From NCBI GenBank assembly GCA_035041965.1, contig JAPYMA010000019.1, positions 52,242 to 116,241 of the forward strand: 64,000 bases of DNA, given 5' to 3'. Source of the stretch: Anisakis pegreffii. Its lineage: Eukaryota > Nematoda > Chromadorea > Rhabditida > Anisakidae. The position numbers and the translations under genes were made by a program. Below, piece after piece: positions 43,075 through 55,500 of this stretch. The notes under the pieces were generated by a model. The model did no database searches. It was not told the DNA's origin and saw nothing but the letters and a program-made list of their open reading frames with translations. Every line of letters begins with the position of its first letter. Position 1 is the first letter of the stretch.

Positions 43075-44309
43075 GGTGTGGCCCAACACACACATAATAC
43101 GCATGGATGAAGACATTGTGCCACACCTCACCTCTCTGCACGTATTTACAACTGTTTTTTCGAACGCGAAGAAAGTAACGTTAACTGAAATGGATCCACA
43201 CTGCTATTGTGCCGTATAAGTGGAAAGTATACCAGTGCCAGCTGGAACGAATCTATATTCAACAGCATTCACCTGAACTGCAGAATTCACTTGCAAACGA
43301 AAAGTAACGGAAGATAGTGGAAATAGCTTGCTGAAGCGCTAACCAAAGACGGTAACGAAACCTGTCGCCAGAAATTTCCGCTATTTGAAAACGGTATCGC
43401 GCTATTGCCCATGTCTGATAATAATGATAATGATAATAATAATGATAGTAATAGTAATAGTAATAATAAACGATGTCTTTCAACTCATAACCACCTTAAC
43501 ATCTCATCTATGCTGCACCGTAAGTTGATACTGTGCAGTAGTGTTCGTCAGGAAGCAGTTTTTCGGACGAGGGGAGTTCCCGAGGGGAGGAAACTGGACG
43601 TCCCCACAAAAAAGTCGGGGAGCGATTTGCGCGGTGGGGACTCCGTCGGGGAATGACCGCTCCCTGTGTTCCTCGACGGGGAAGGCGGGGAGCATTTCAG
43701 CTCAATTTTTTGATAGAATCTCAATTTTTGAATGATTTTTCTTCTTTTTCCCATGAGTTTTTTTGAAAATTCAAAATAGAATTTGGGATTTTCGAATTTT
43801 TTTCAAATTTCAAAAAATTCAAATTTCAAATTCAAAATAGAAAATTTTCAAAACGTTTCAGCTTTTAAAAAGAATTTTCCTTCCCGATATGCACCTTTGG
43901 GAGTGAAATGAAATCATTTATCAACGATTACAGCTTTAAATGACATGTTACTACCATTCAAAAACCTCACAATAAATTGGTTTTATTTTATTTACATCTC
44001 AATGGAGTGAAAATGGACGAGAGGGGTACCCGGGAAAAAGTCTGGGAGCGGATCGCCCTGGGCGATCTCCGCGGGGAGAAAACTGGACAGGGGGTCCCAG
44101 CAGAAAAGTCGGGAAGCAAATTGCGCGAGAGGGCGACCCCTGAGATCTTCATCGGGTTCCCCGACGAACGCTACTGTGCAGTATGGATCCATTTCAGTTA
44201 GCATTACTTTCTTCGCGTTCAAAAAAAAGAACAGTTGTAAACACGTGCAGAGAGATGTGGCACAATGTCTTCGTCCATGCGATGGCTGATGTGTGTGTTA
44301 GGCCACACC
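43075..44309. mobile_element. 1.2-kb inverted-repeat element with ~130-bp arms
   Basis: The left arm begins GGTGTGGCCCAACACACAC at 43075. Its reverse complement ends at 44309. Both arms carry GAAGACATTGTGCCACA, a CTCTGCACG segment and CTGAAATGGATCCA. The interior contains a GCGCTATTGCCCA-type repeat ending in a (TAA/TGA)n microsatellite (43417-43465) and two related GC-rich blocks. No coding frame of an active transposase is seen, and no convincing target duplication was found, so the borders may be a few bases off. Confidence 0.65.
43550..44170. repeat. Pair of GC-rich direct repeats
   Basis: Blocks about 43555-43690 and 44015-44165 share GGGGAGAAAACTGGAC-like, AAAAGTCGGGRAGC and TTGCGCG segments in the same order. 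They stand out strongly from the AT-rich surroundings and belong to the same style of repeat as 49200-49345 and 50030-50155. Confidence 0.5.
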
Positions 44310-45219
44310 CATTTCCTCCACTCGAACAGCAGAATCACCGATAAATTTTCTATTCTTATAAAATGATGAAAAGAAATTTCGTGTGTAAACTGTCAATGAG
44401 CATAAACAAATTCAATTCTTTTTTTGGCATTGTATATGGTGTGTGTGCGTATATTTGTTATGATATTATGCAAACACAAATGTTGCCAGTCAATGTATTA
44501 TGCATTCGATACTTTACTCATGCTGCTTTCTTCAAAGTATTCGTTCTCGAGGACAGGTATACACGCGCATAACAGTACCTCGTGCATTGTTGACCACTTC
44601 AGGTTTAGGTAGATATGCGAAATATATTCCACCGATGAAAATAATTTTGAAGAAAAAATTATCATATTATGTGAAAATCAGAAAAATATGGAAGTGGCGA
44701 TCGTTTGCGTTTGTATGACACCAGATTTCATTTGTTAGCGGTTTATGAGTACGCATCTCGATGTGTCGACTTCACTTAAGACCGTCGAAATCCCGTTGCC
44801 CATGTAAGCCAAAATGAACTTGTTTATGTGTGATGTAATGTTTGTAAAATATGCGCATGTTTTGCATATATGCCAATGATAACATGAAATTATCAGTCGT
44901 CTTATCTATTATCTTTATTCACTTTACACCTCGAGAACGAGACATTCATAAGCAAAAAAGATCCGAGTGATAAAATACGTGGTAAGAAAAATTAACGGTG
45001 AAAATTTAACACAAAAAATTCCAATGCAGGAATCCATTTCAAGAATGACGGAAGTAGGGAATTTTGCAATCAAATCAATGTGTATGCAAACAAAGTGAGG
45101 AAAAAGATGAAATTCTTGAATAACACTTATCGTTAAAATTACCGTAATCATTCGATTGAACGTCACTGAATGAAATGTAACGATAGAAAATTTCATGAAG
45201 CAGCATTTTATGCGAGCAG

Positions 45220-45852
45220 TTATGAAGTTGTCGTGTAAGTGGGAGTAAATGTTAGATTTGGTTCCTGGTTGTAGAATGGGTAATGCGGATTGTTTATGAC
45301 AGGCATCAGTACTTCGAATGCTATCGCTATTGTGATTACCGCAAACGTATAAAGTATGCAGAAAACGATCAATTCATTTCCCTGAAAATCAAGTTACAAC
45401 TTATGACGTAATGGTAGTTCATTATTTGATATGTGCCTCCTTTCTAGTCAGATCACTTTGAACACAACATGAATGTATCGGATATAAAAACGGTTGCATT
45501 ATGTGAAGAGCGTGAACACTTTCTGTCAGTAACAATTATTTGGGATGACGCATTCAATTGAAGTTTCTATATCGCCCAGTTCTGTTCTTCATTTATTTCT
45601 TATTTCTCTACCTACCTTATTGCCTTATACACCACCTTACTTGACTCCTTCTTACTTTCATGTATAAAGAATCCTTATACACCACCTTACTTGACTCCTT
45701 CTTACTTTCATGTATAAAGAATCCAGCTTGATTATAATCAGCCATCCTAGACTATCTGAGACGCTGGAAGATTTGAAGAAATATATTCTTGAAATAACCT
45801 TCAAAGTGATTTCTTTTTCCGGCTTATCCTCTTCATCCGTCCAGCCACACAT
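45220..45852 (-). CDS. Possible 71-residue single-pass membrane protein
   Basis: Two exons on the minus strand, 45799-45852 (ATG at 45852) and 45220-45381, join in phase 0 through AAG|GTTATT and a consensus TTTTCAG acceptor. The product has a charged N-terminus (TDEEDKPEKE), one hydrophobic segment (about 23-45, IVFCILYTFAVITIAIAF) and a Pro/Tyr/Thr-rich tail. The start is set by a stop codon directly upstream of the ATG in frame. A perfect 50-bp tandem duplication lies in the intron. The layout recalls the N-terminal part of Na,K-ATPase beta subunits, but the protein ends right after it and the similarity is too weak to name. It could be the 5' part of a larger gene if another isoform exists. 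Confidence 0.4.
45623..45722. repeat. Perfect 50-bp tandem duplication
   Basis: 45623-45672 is repeated base for base at 45673-45722. It lies in the intron of the possible membrane-protein gene. Absence of any mismatch suggests a recent event or an assembly artefact. Confidence 0.93.
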
Positions 45853-46556
45853 TCAAATAGTTTATTGATAGTTATTTTTTTAAGAAGTTTTCCTGAAAGA
45901 CAAGATATCATCAGTTTCCAGTTTTGCTAATTTCGATAAATCAGTGGTACATCGTTTCGCGGCTGATACCGGTGACGTTCCAGAGTTGTTCATAAGCAAT
46001 TCCAGCTATCAGATAAATATAATGTAATGAGCAACTTCATTTGAAGCAAATGACAATTGTAAGAAACGATTCAAAATCATATAACTTCTTAGCAAACGAC
46101 CGTTAATGAACAACAAAGTAATGCAGTAATGGTGAGCGTGATGCCACTGGATGAACTCAAAATGAATCAAAAGTCTTATTCAACAATTACTCCTCTTAGT
46201 TTCATCCTAATCTCTTATGCAAACAACACAATTTCTTTTTTTTCTTCAGTCTCATAAATTCATCATTTCTGTAGCGCTCCACTGAAACAGTATCATCAAA
46301 ACAGCATTATGAACTTCATAGATCAAGAAATATCCCAAGCACTTAAGCAGTAATCAGTTCATTTCATTCTCTTTAAACTTCATCCAATGCTCAACAACTT
46401 CACCAAAAATGATGTACCAAATGATTGTCATTACAATATTACGTTATAATGAATTCCTTGCTTGAATTAGTCCTGTTTTTTTCTACCGAATTTAGTGTCT
46501 CTGCTAAAGTAAATTTGAATATTGGTTGTTCAGATGCTCGACGATTTTGAATAGGA

Positions 46557-49500
46557 ATGCTACTAGTTTTCGAATATTTCATCAAATTATTAATCATATT
46601 AAATTCATCTCATGCAGTCATTTCTTCATCATTCCATCAATCTTCTGATTCAACAGAACCAAACCTCAACGTGAGTTTTCTGATATTCTTGATCCGTATA
46701 TTATGCACTATTTCGTTTTCATTTTTCATAATTCGATAAAATCTTTACATCTTATGGCAGTACGACAAATCCCAAAAATTCCCCGTCAAAAACATATTTG
46801 CTATATTCATAATTTATAGCTTTTTTGGTGTTGCAAATTTATTGATCATTTTCCTGGAAAAAAATCAGCGATGAGTTCTGTTTAAAATCGGAAAATTGCG
46901 TTTGGAAGAAAACAAGCATTAGAAATCGGTTGATGAAAATGAAACGATAAGGTTGATTTCAAGATGAATTTATCGAGTATTTACTTGTAAAAAATGTGTT
47001 ATGAACTTTTTTTTGCATTATTATTTAATGTTGATGAATTTTTGCAGGATGTATTCCTGACTAGCGATAATACAAAAAATCCACTCATTGCCTTGATGCC
47101 CACCCCGATTGATTCAGGTTTTAATTGCCGCCTTCTTCGTTGAATCTAATTAAGCAGTATCTTCGGATGAAATGAAAAGAGAGCAAGAAAGTTGACAAAA
47201 AAATTGCCTAACAACTGTTCTTCTTTTCACTAAATCCTAATAAACTAAATGAACCGTAAATGGCCAGTGTTTTTAGGCGCAAGCTCAAGGTTTCACTAGC
47301 TCCATTTATGAGTAACTCAAATTTTGGACTGTTTTCGCAGTTGCTTTAAACAACGATGATCATTCTTAATAATGAATGTTATCTAGTAACTTTCATTGCA
47401 TCCTTTACGTCAACAGTCACGTATTCAATGGTTTTCTGTTATTCGTTACTAGAGATTGCTTATAAGTGCAAATTCAAACCAAAGCTCAAATTCAAATATG
47501 AGCTTGCCTCTTCACAAACCAGTTTTTTTTTGTATGGAATTTCAATAAATACACTCATCCATGTGCATATTATATTGACATACAATATCTATTCTCTTGT
47601 TGTCGAAGAATCTTATCGAAAATTTTTGCTGGAATGATGCAAATATATCAACACTGTTCTCTTTCCATCAAAATCCTACATCTGAATTCAATTGCCATGT
47701 TATTTATAAGTAGGTGATTCTGAATTCCCTTAACATATTATTGAACGGGTACAAACAATGGCTACGGTTTTCTGGTTCAGATAACTTTTCGATATTCTGT
47801 TGACTGTCAGCAAACCCTTTAGCAGCAAAAGCTTGAGTTTTGGTTTATCAGGTGAAATTTACAGAATATTTTTCCCTCTATAATCAGTAAGTGCTCATTT
47901 TCGAGTTATACATCGAATAGAGCATCAAGATGATAAGTTCAATTAAACGAGAACATTATGAATGGTCACCGATCATTGATTGTGAATTTAGGAAGTGATC
48001 AGTCTGAGACAGATGACTCTTCGATGAATACAAGTAATGAACACTTCAATATTGAGGAGGAAGAAGAGGAGGATGGAGGTGATAGTGATGTGAGTGAGGA
48101 AAGGTTATGTTTTTGTGGTTTGATTCATCCTCTCGAACTAATATTTTCGTACGTAAATTTTTGAGACTAACCAAAGACATTGAGGAAATTTTTATTTGAA
48201 ATGTTTGCTTTTCAGTTTGACTTTAGATTTGTTTATTTTAATAGATTCGTAACTTGCCCAATAACGAAGCTGTGAATGAACCGACTCAATGTTAAAGAGC
48301 AGTTCAAGAGTTTGTTATTGAGAGGCGAAATTAACAGCAAAAACAAAGTTGAATTAAAATAAGCAATGTCACTGAACAGCAATAGTAAGAGAGATATGTT
48401 TGTTTTAGAAATCAAGAAGATTTCGCAGAAGAGAAGCTATCACAAGCTCGTTTGCCAGGTGCGATCGACTCTCAACAACCATCCGATGCTGTCTCACTGA
48501 TATTTAATTCGTTCAATAATCGAAAAACATTCAGTTGTCCTAAAATTAAGACTGATTTTGTTACCGGTACCGATATCGCTGATCTAAGTCCCGAAGATGT
48601 TGGTATGATTGCAGCTATGGGTGATTCATTGGCGGTTCGTTTCTGTTCATCATATCCCATCAATTTACCAAATTACAACTCATTATTCGGTGCTAGGTCA
48701 TTTCGCCTAACGACATTTCGCCTAACGGATGGTTCAGAAAGGGAACTGCTTTCCACATATAGCCGCAGCGTTACCAAAGGTTCGGCCGCAGCTTAGAGGT
48801 GGACCTCAATCTGAACCCAATTGTGAGCCTCAGCCTAGGCCTAGGCATCAGCTTCAGCCTAGGCCTAAGTATTAACCTGACAAAGAAGTCACAAACTTTT
48901 TGGACGAGTAACATATAAAATAAAGCCAAGAAAATCAAATCCGCGCCCTACAAAGCCAAGAGAATAAACAGTGTTTAGTGTATAACTAGATTGCGAAATA
49001 AGCAATCCCAAGAACTTCCGAAAGCAAGGCCAGGGGATTGCACAACTCTTGAATGCTTAGAGCTAATACTCCCGGCCACGCATTAGGCGATAGGCGTCCA
49101 TTATAGGGTGTCCATTACGCGAAATGTTCATTGGACAAAATGTCCATTAGGTAAAATGTCGTTAGGCGAAATAACCGAACACGCATTATTCATGATAATG
49201 TTGTGCGGGGATGGAAAAAAAGTTGGGGAAGGGGAGAATCGGGGACATTTCAGGGACGGAAACAGTCCCCGAAAATGGCCGCAGCTCGAAAATGGTCGGG
49301 AACGGGGAGTTTCGGGGAGAAAACTCAATCTCATCCCCGTCCCCGAAATTCTCCAAAGATGTAACTTTGGAACTAGAGTCAGCAGGACCTTCAAAACATG
49401 ATTTTTTGATGAAAATGCATTAAAATAAGTAATCTTTAGACTAGGAAAACAGTAACTGCGAAGGCACAATGCAATTCTACTTACAGTATTTTATTCAAAT

Positions 49501-52500
49501 ATTAACAGTGAAAAGAATGATAAAAATAGCAATAAAGCAGCACCGATGTTAACAATGAAACTGCATCGGATAGTCATTAGTGTCATGTGCAGATTTGTTC
49601 CATCGACTTTCTCGAAGTCGAATGTTTTGCCTTGATCTGTGATAAATACAATGTCGATCACTGAGCTACCAAAATGGAAGAAGGGTCGTACGTTGCTTTT
49701 CCACTCACTCATAAGATTGCCTACTTCGGTTAATTTCTCTTCAACCGTTTACGAGATTGTTCGCTACAACTTCAAATGATAGGGTTCTCTCGGGAAAAGA
49801 AAGCGTTTTGGAAGGTAAGCTGAGAGCTGCTTGCATTAGGTCATCATAAGTGATGCACTTATAAGATGGACAATGCTAGTACCCATAAATGCACAACATT
49901 TCACCACTCACTAATTGTGAACGGAATGCTCAGAAAGCCCTTGTCGCGACTCATAACAACGTGTTAACGATAGCAATAATAAACATCTCAGAACCTCTCG
50001 AAATTTTCATTTTTTTTCCGGCAAATTTCAGGGAGCGCCGACAGTTGTGGAGAAGTCGGGGGCGGGGAGAATCGGGGACATTTTGGGGACATGAACAGTC
50101 TCTGAAAATGGCCGCGGCTCCAAAAAGGTTGGGGATTTGGGGACGAGGACCCCGAATTGGGGGATCCCCCGCGCAACGGTAATTCATGCTATAAGCTACG
50201 TAGAGTCGGGGGCTCCCGAGACTCAGGAGCTTCTGATAATTTTCGATGTTTCGGAGGTTCCTAACCCTACCCCGTGCCCTCGGATGACCAGACCTCGGGC
50301 ATCCTCTAGTCGCATTTCGTCCCGGCTCGACCTTATTGCTATAAACTCTCTGGTAATTGTCATTTGATTAGGATGAACGCAAAATTAATATGTAAACATT
50401 AAAGTAACTCCAGACAGGCACTGGATTATGGCCTCATACGGATATCGAATTTCGGGGGGCTGCGTTTCCAATTGGCGGTGATGCAACGATAGATGGTCTT
50501 GTTACCATACCGAGTTTGTTCTGATTTATTTGGGTTTATAGTTTGTTTTGCAAGTTGAATTGTTACCTGACTGGTTTCAATCGAGTATTTGCAATATCTT
50601 TCAACAAACAAATCTCCATTATTTGATATTTGTGTCATTGTTTATTTTAGTACTGAATGAGATCCAGGTTTATCCGGTTCAGAAAAAAATTTGCTTAAAA
50701 CCAACGAGTATTTTCTGACCTATTGACTGCAAATCACATGAGGATATTATTTTGTTGATAATTGGTCAAGTATTTGCCTATAATTACATTTCTGAGTCAT
50801 GGTTGCGTAGCATGAATGTTGGTGCATTGATTTGCTCTAAACGACAACTTTCAAATACAGTGGTTTCGTATTCATTTTGATGATACTTGGCGGAACGTAA
50901 AAGTTTCTTCAGATATTCTTCACGAATTTAACGATAAATTAGCTGGTGTTTCACATGGAATGGGAACACGAAATCAGTTACCTCCTCATCAACTGAATGT
51001 CGCTGAAGGTGGCGCCACTTCGTCGAGTATGCCAGAGCAGGTTCGTGCTTCTGTTCATCTTTGTGTATTACTCTTATTACGATTGGTGTTATTATTATCG
51101 AAACTATTCGTCATATAATCGACAATATCTGTGAGACCAGGAACGAACGACATCAGTTCTGATATGAGAAGCATTCAACTAATTCAAGCAGTTTAAGGCT
51201 CGAGAACTCGTGCGACGGATTAAAGGGCTTCGTGAAGTAGATGCAACTAAAGAATGGGCGATGATCATCATAACAATCGGCACTGAAGAAGTATTCGTTT
51301 CATTTTCTGTTGTTCTCCAGTTTCCTGAAATTGAGTGATAATTTTGAATGAGAAAAAATTAGCTCATCTATAAAAATCAGTTCAGTCGGCAACCGCTGCA
51401 AAAAATTCTCTCGTTGCCGATCTGTTCAGTGAAAGAATAAGACATTTGATCGGTGCCATAGTTCTACAGGAAAATATGAAGTCTCGAGTTTATAAATTCC
51501 TTTGATATTAACGACTCCCTTGATATTGCAACTAGAAAATATCTATTCAAGTATGAAGAAGAACCACATTTTCAATTATAATGAACAATTTTCATCAAGA
51601 ATGAATGTTAGTGATCAGCACAAAGTTTAATTTGAATAATTGTTTGTTCAGATATGTACGCAGTGTGAACCACCCGATTACGAATCATTGCTTGAGGCAA
51701 TCTCGATTCTAAATAAAGGGATACGTAAAGCGTTTGTCGTTTTGTTGGGTCCAATTCATGTCTCTTCCTCATATCGACAACAAGCAAATCTTCTTAAGTT
51801 TGTTTTGTTTTGAATAATGAATACATTTTGTTACTTATAGAAAATACTGATAATACGTTGATAAGTTGTAATGATTTATTTAATGCGATTTGCATAGATC
51901 GTTAATTCTGAAAGTGACATTAATATTGTTATTTCATTGTATTGCGTTCAGATCAAGATGTGGTTGCTCAAAGGAGCGATCAGATGAATTTATGAAAAGG
52001 TTGAGTAAACAGTGGGCAGACGCATTCAAGCAACTTCAGTCGCTTTTTGATTCACCACCTTTTAAGGTTACTTATCAAACGTTGAAATTTTGATTGCGAA
52101 GAAAAATGATAAGATTTTGGTTACAAATGAACCACTGATTTCGTTTGGTTTGTATAAAAGCGAGATACGTGTGTGCGTGCTGAAAGTAATAAACTTATAA
52201 ACTAAATGAATATGCTCGTCGATTTTGTGCAATGAAAGAAGAGAAAAGCTGTTGGTGTGATGAACTGAAAACATCGCACGTTGCTTCATTCCCATTACTA
52301 ACAATAAACTGCCAAAATGCACCAAAACAAGACTACCTAATTTTGATGAAGTAATCAACCGAAAGGAATCGTGTAATACAGTATCATTTCAATAAGATTT
52401 GTTAATTATGCATGCTGTTGTAGCGAAGAACTTTCGGTTTATTAGCACTGCCGATGTTAACAATCACGTCACGTTATCCATATTCACTATTCATTGCGAA

Positions 52501-55500
52501 TCGTCCGTTACTGAATCGCAAAGGGCATATGTATGCAACGAAATGGCTTTGGAACAGACTCATCACCGGACCAACGTACAATCTGTCGTTGGCAGTGCTT
52601 TCACAAGATGCATATTACTGTCCAGCAATGGTGCTTAGACTTTTCTGTTTCATTTATGATCGAGGACATTTTTTATGTACTTTTAGTTATTGAAATGCGA
52701 CACGTATAGTTAATGAGAAAATGTATTTTATGACATGCTCTAATTTATTGTTTCTTACTTCAGGGCTGTCCATATTTTCGCAACCTTCAAAACCGTCATT
52801 ATTGTCGTTTGCTGAGACACATTGATGTGGTTGAAAGTGGAGAAAATGTGCTGCTTCAAACAGGTCCTTTAAGGCGTCGTTCGCAAAAGAATCTTTATGT
52901 GACCGCAATCACTGTTGTTTTCATTGCATTTTGTACAGTTTGTTCAATCGGTACGCTCTTCTACCACCTTAGTAAGCAAGTACGTTATTTCATCATGTTA
53001 TCTTTTTTTAATAACTTGAAATTGGATTTTCTCAAATTTTCAACCGAATATAATTTTGCTTAATAGAAAAGCGGAACGATGAAATAGGTAGCAGATTTGT
53101 TTAACATTTGAAACCATATAAATTACTGACGTGAATATACACGTAGTTGTATGGATTTAAAGTATAAAGTGGATTTTGAATTGATTTACTTGGATTCGGA
53201 AGTATACAATATAAACGTCTGTTGACAGACGAACTAGTGGATGTTTTGATGTGAGATCGCTTTTACATCAAAACAATTCTAAATGTGCTTCCTTTAAGTG
53301 CTTGTTTGTTTGATTGTTGATAAAAAACGTTTTAAAGACAACAACGAGCAGGTATGAACCAGAACCTGATAAAATAGTCACTCAAAGAGTCAGCTTGTCA
53401 GTATGCAAAGAAGATCATCATGCAATGTTGCATAAAACCAATTGAATCAATTTTCATTCATTGATTTGTCATTTCACTAATGGCTCACAGCATTTCACTT
53501 TCACTGATTGATTGTTGCTTGTTTACATTTGTCATTCGATATAACATTCTTTTTCAATGGGTTCGTATGAAATCGATGATGAATTCAAAGTTAAAACATC
53601 AACCTGACACCGACCATCCTCAAGATGAATAGGTAATTTTGAGTTCCAAACTTTGTCGTTGATTATGTTTTTCATTCATTTTCAACACTTTCGCTGTTCT
53701 CGAACTCGAAATGACTATCATGTAAGGTTAGAAAACGAATGTTTCAGTGAACCCATTTTGTGTCTTTTCATAAAAAATAATACCAATAATCTTCTCGTAA
53801 GTTGACTGCCTTATCTCACAACCCATGCTAAACTAACTCACACTTACTTGAAGAATTTTAATCATTGATCAAATGTATTCTTTTATTTCTTTAAGCTGTC
53901 TTTGTTTCTATGATTTCATTGATTATGATTCCATACTAATTCAATATTTTGCCCATATTCATGGTCTCATTTGGATGTTACATTTTCTTGAAATTTAGTG
54001 ATGCATTTATATATGATTGACGAAATTTACAAGTAAATTGCTGTCGTCTGCTTTCGGCTTAAATCTTTGTAAATGGTGTACTTTTTATAAGCCGGTCTCG
54101 ATATTCTGTGTGTCTGTACGTTTTATCTGTTGAAGTTATTGTGCCTCTGTAATGTGACTTCATGTAATTCCTCAGTTTCAGCTTGTCATTCGGCCTTTTT
54201 TCATTTATGTATTTCATTTATGTATTACTTCATGTAATTCCTTTATGAAAATTTTTTTCAGTCGGTAATTGTGATAAAACGAAGTGTCGTTTTTTGATGT
54301 TATAGAAGGTATACAGCATCAGTGATACATCAATAAATGTTGATGTACCAAAAGTAAATTTAAGTTTTTATATTGACCACGCTGATTCATAATTGTTGAT
54401 GGTTTTGTTAAGATCAGCTGCGATAAATTTCGAAATGTAATCACCTCATATAAATATATGTTAATGTGTCCTCATGTTAATCTGGTTGTTTTACGTTAAT
54501 TGTGTGATATATTGTATGAAAATTTATTTGCAGAAATGTTATGCAAACGGTATGTTTTACCAATAAATATTTTTTCATGTTTTGGCACGCCATTTTAAAG
54601 TTAAAATAACTCAACTTTTATTAATGGGTTTTCGTATTCCCGATATGGCAGCAGATTCAACTTTTCATGAGTCAATGAAGTATTGATGCATTCTTTGTTC
54701 GGATGTTGATGGGTCTAATTGAATGTGCACCGTGCAGTGAATGCACTGTGTGATGTGCATTCGACTGTCTCGAAAAGAAATGTGGCTTCTTTGAAAAATA
54801 ACGTTCTTGATAAGCGTCTCTTAAACATTCTACAGTTCACGTAACGAAAATTCTTTTTTTTTTCAGAAGCGTTTTCTTTTTGGAAGATGCTTCGTATACA
54901 TAGCTTTAGGTAGGTGAAGAAATTACTAATCAGATAGATATTGATAACGCACTCAACATGCTAATTAAAAGTAACTAGAAAAGATCAAATGTCGTTATTT
55001 ATCGCGAAATAGTTTCAGTTTAGTGTTATTGTTAAGGTAAGCATTTTCAATTGATCGACTTTTGTAGCGCAATAAAAATGCTCATGATACCGGATTTGTA
55101 TGATGTAGTGGTTATGACGTTCTCGCTCTCCGTGCCCCTCTCCCCTTCATTCCCCTCCCTTTTTCCCAGTTGAACATGTGGCAAATGTCATTCCACTCCA
55201 ACAATCCATGTGACCGTGGTGCTCTTCTCCGTTGACAGTTTGTTACATCTTACGAGGAATGGTCACGAACTTACCCCAGCCTTTCGGGATGAGACGTATA
55301 TCATATTGTAGAGCTCGTTAAGCTGATCGTGCATATGCAAATAATTTTTGCCAAACACAAAGGGGACGCGAGATATGGCCGGAATCGCGTCCCCTTTGTG
55401 TTTAGCAAAAATTATTTGCATATCCATGATCAGCTTAACGAGCTCTACAATATGGTATATGTCTCATACCGAAAAGCTGGGGTAACTTCTTGACCTTTCC

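Larger units (their letters stand above)
42308..45219. other. Gene-poor region with nested repeats
   Basis: 42308-43074 has no recognised gene. 43075-44309 is an inverted-repeat element. 44310-45219 shows only short open frames that I cannot support. Confidence 0.4.

Noticed and set aside
45220..45381. Na,K-ATPase beta subunit
   Set aside because: A membrane segment followed by a P-x-Y...P-x-L pattern is suggestive, but the frame ends at once and no disulfide-bearing ectodomain exons were found.
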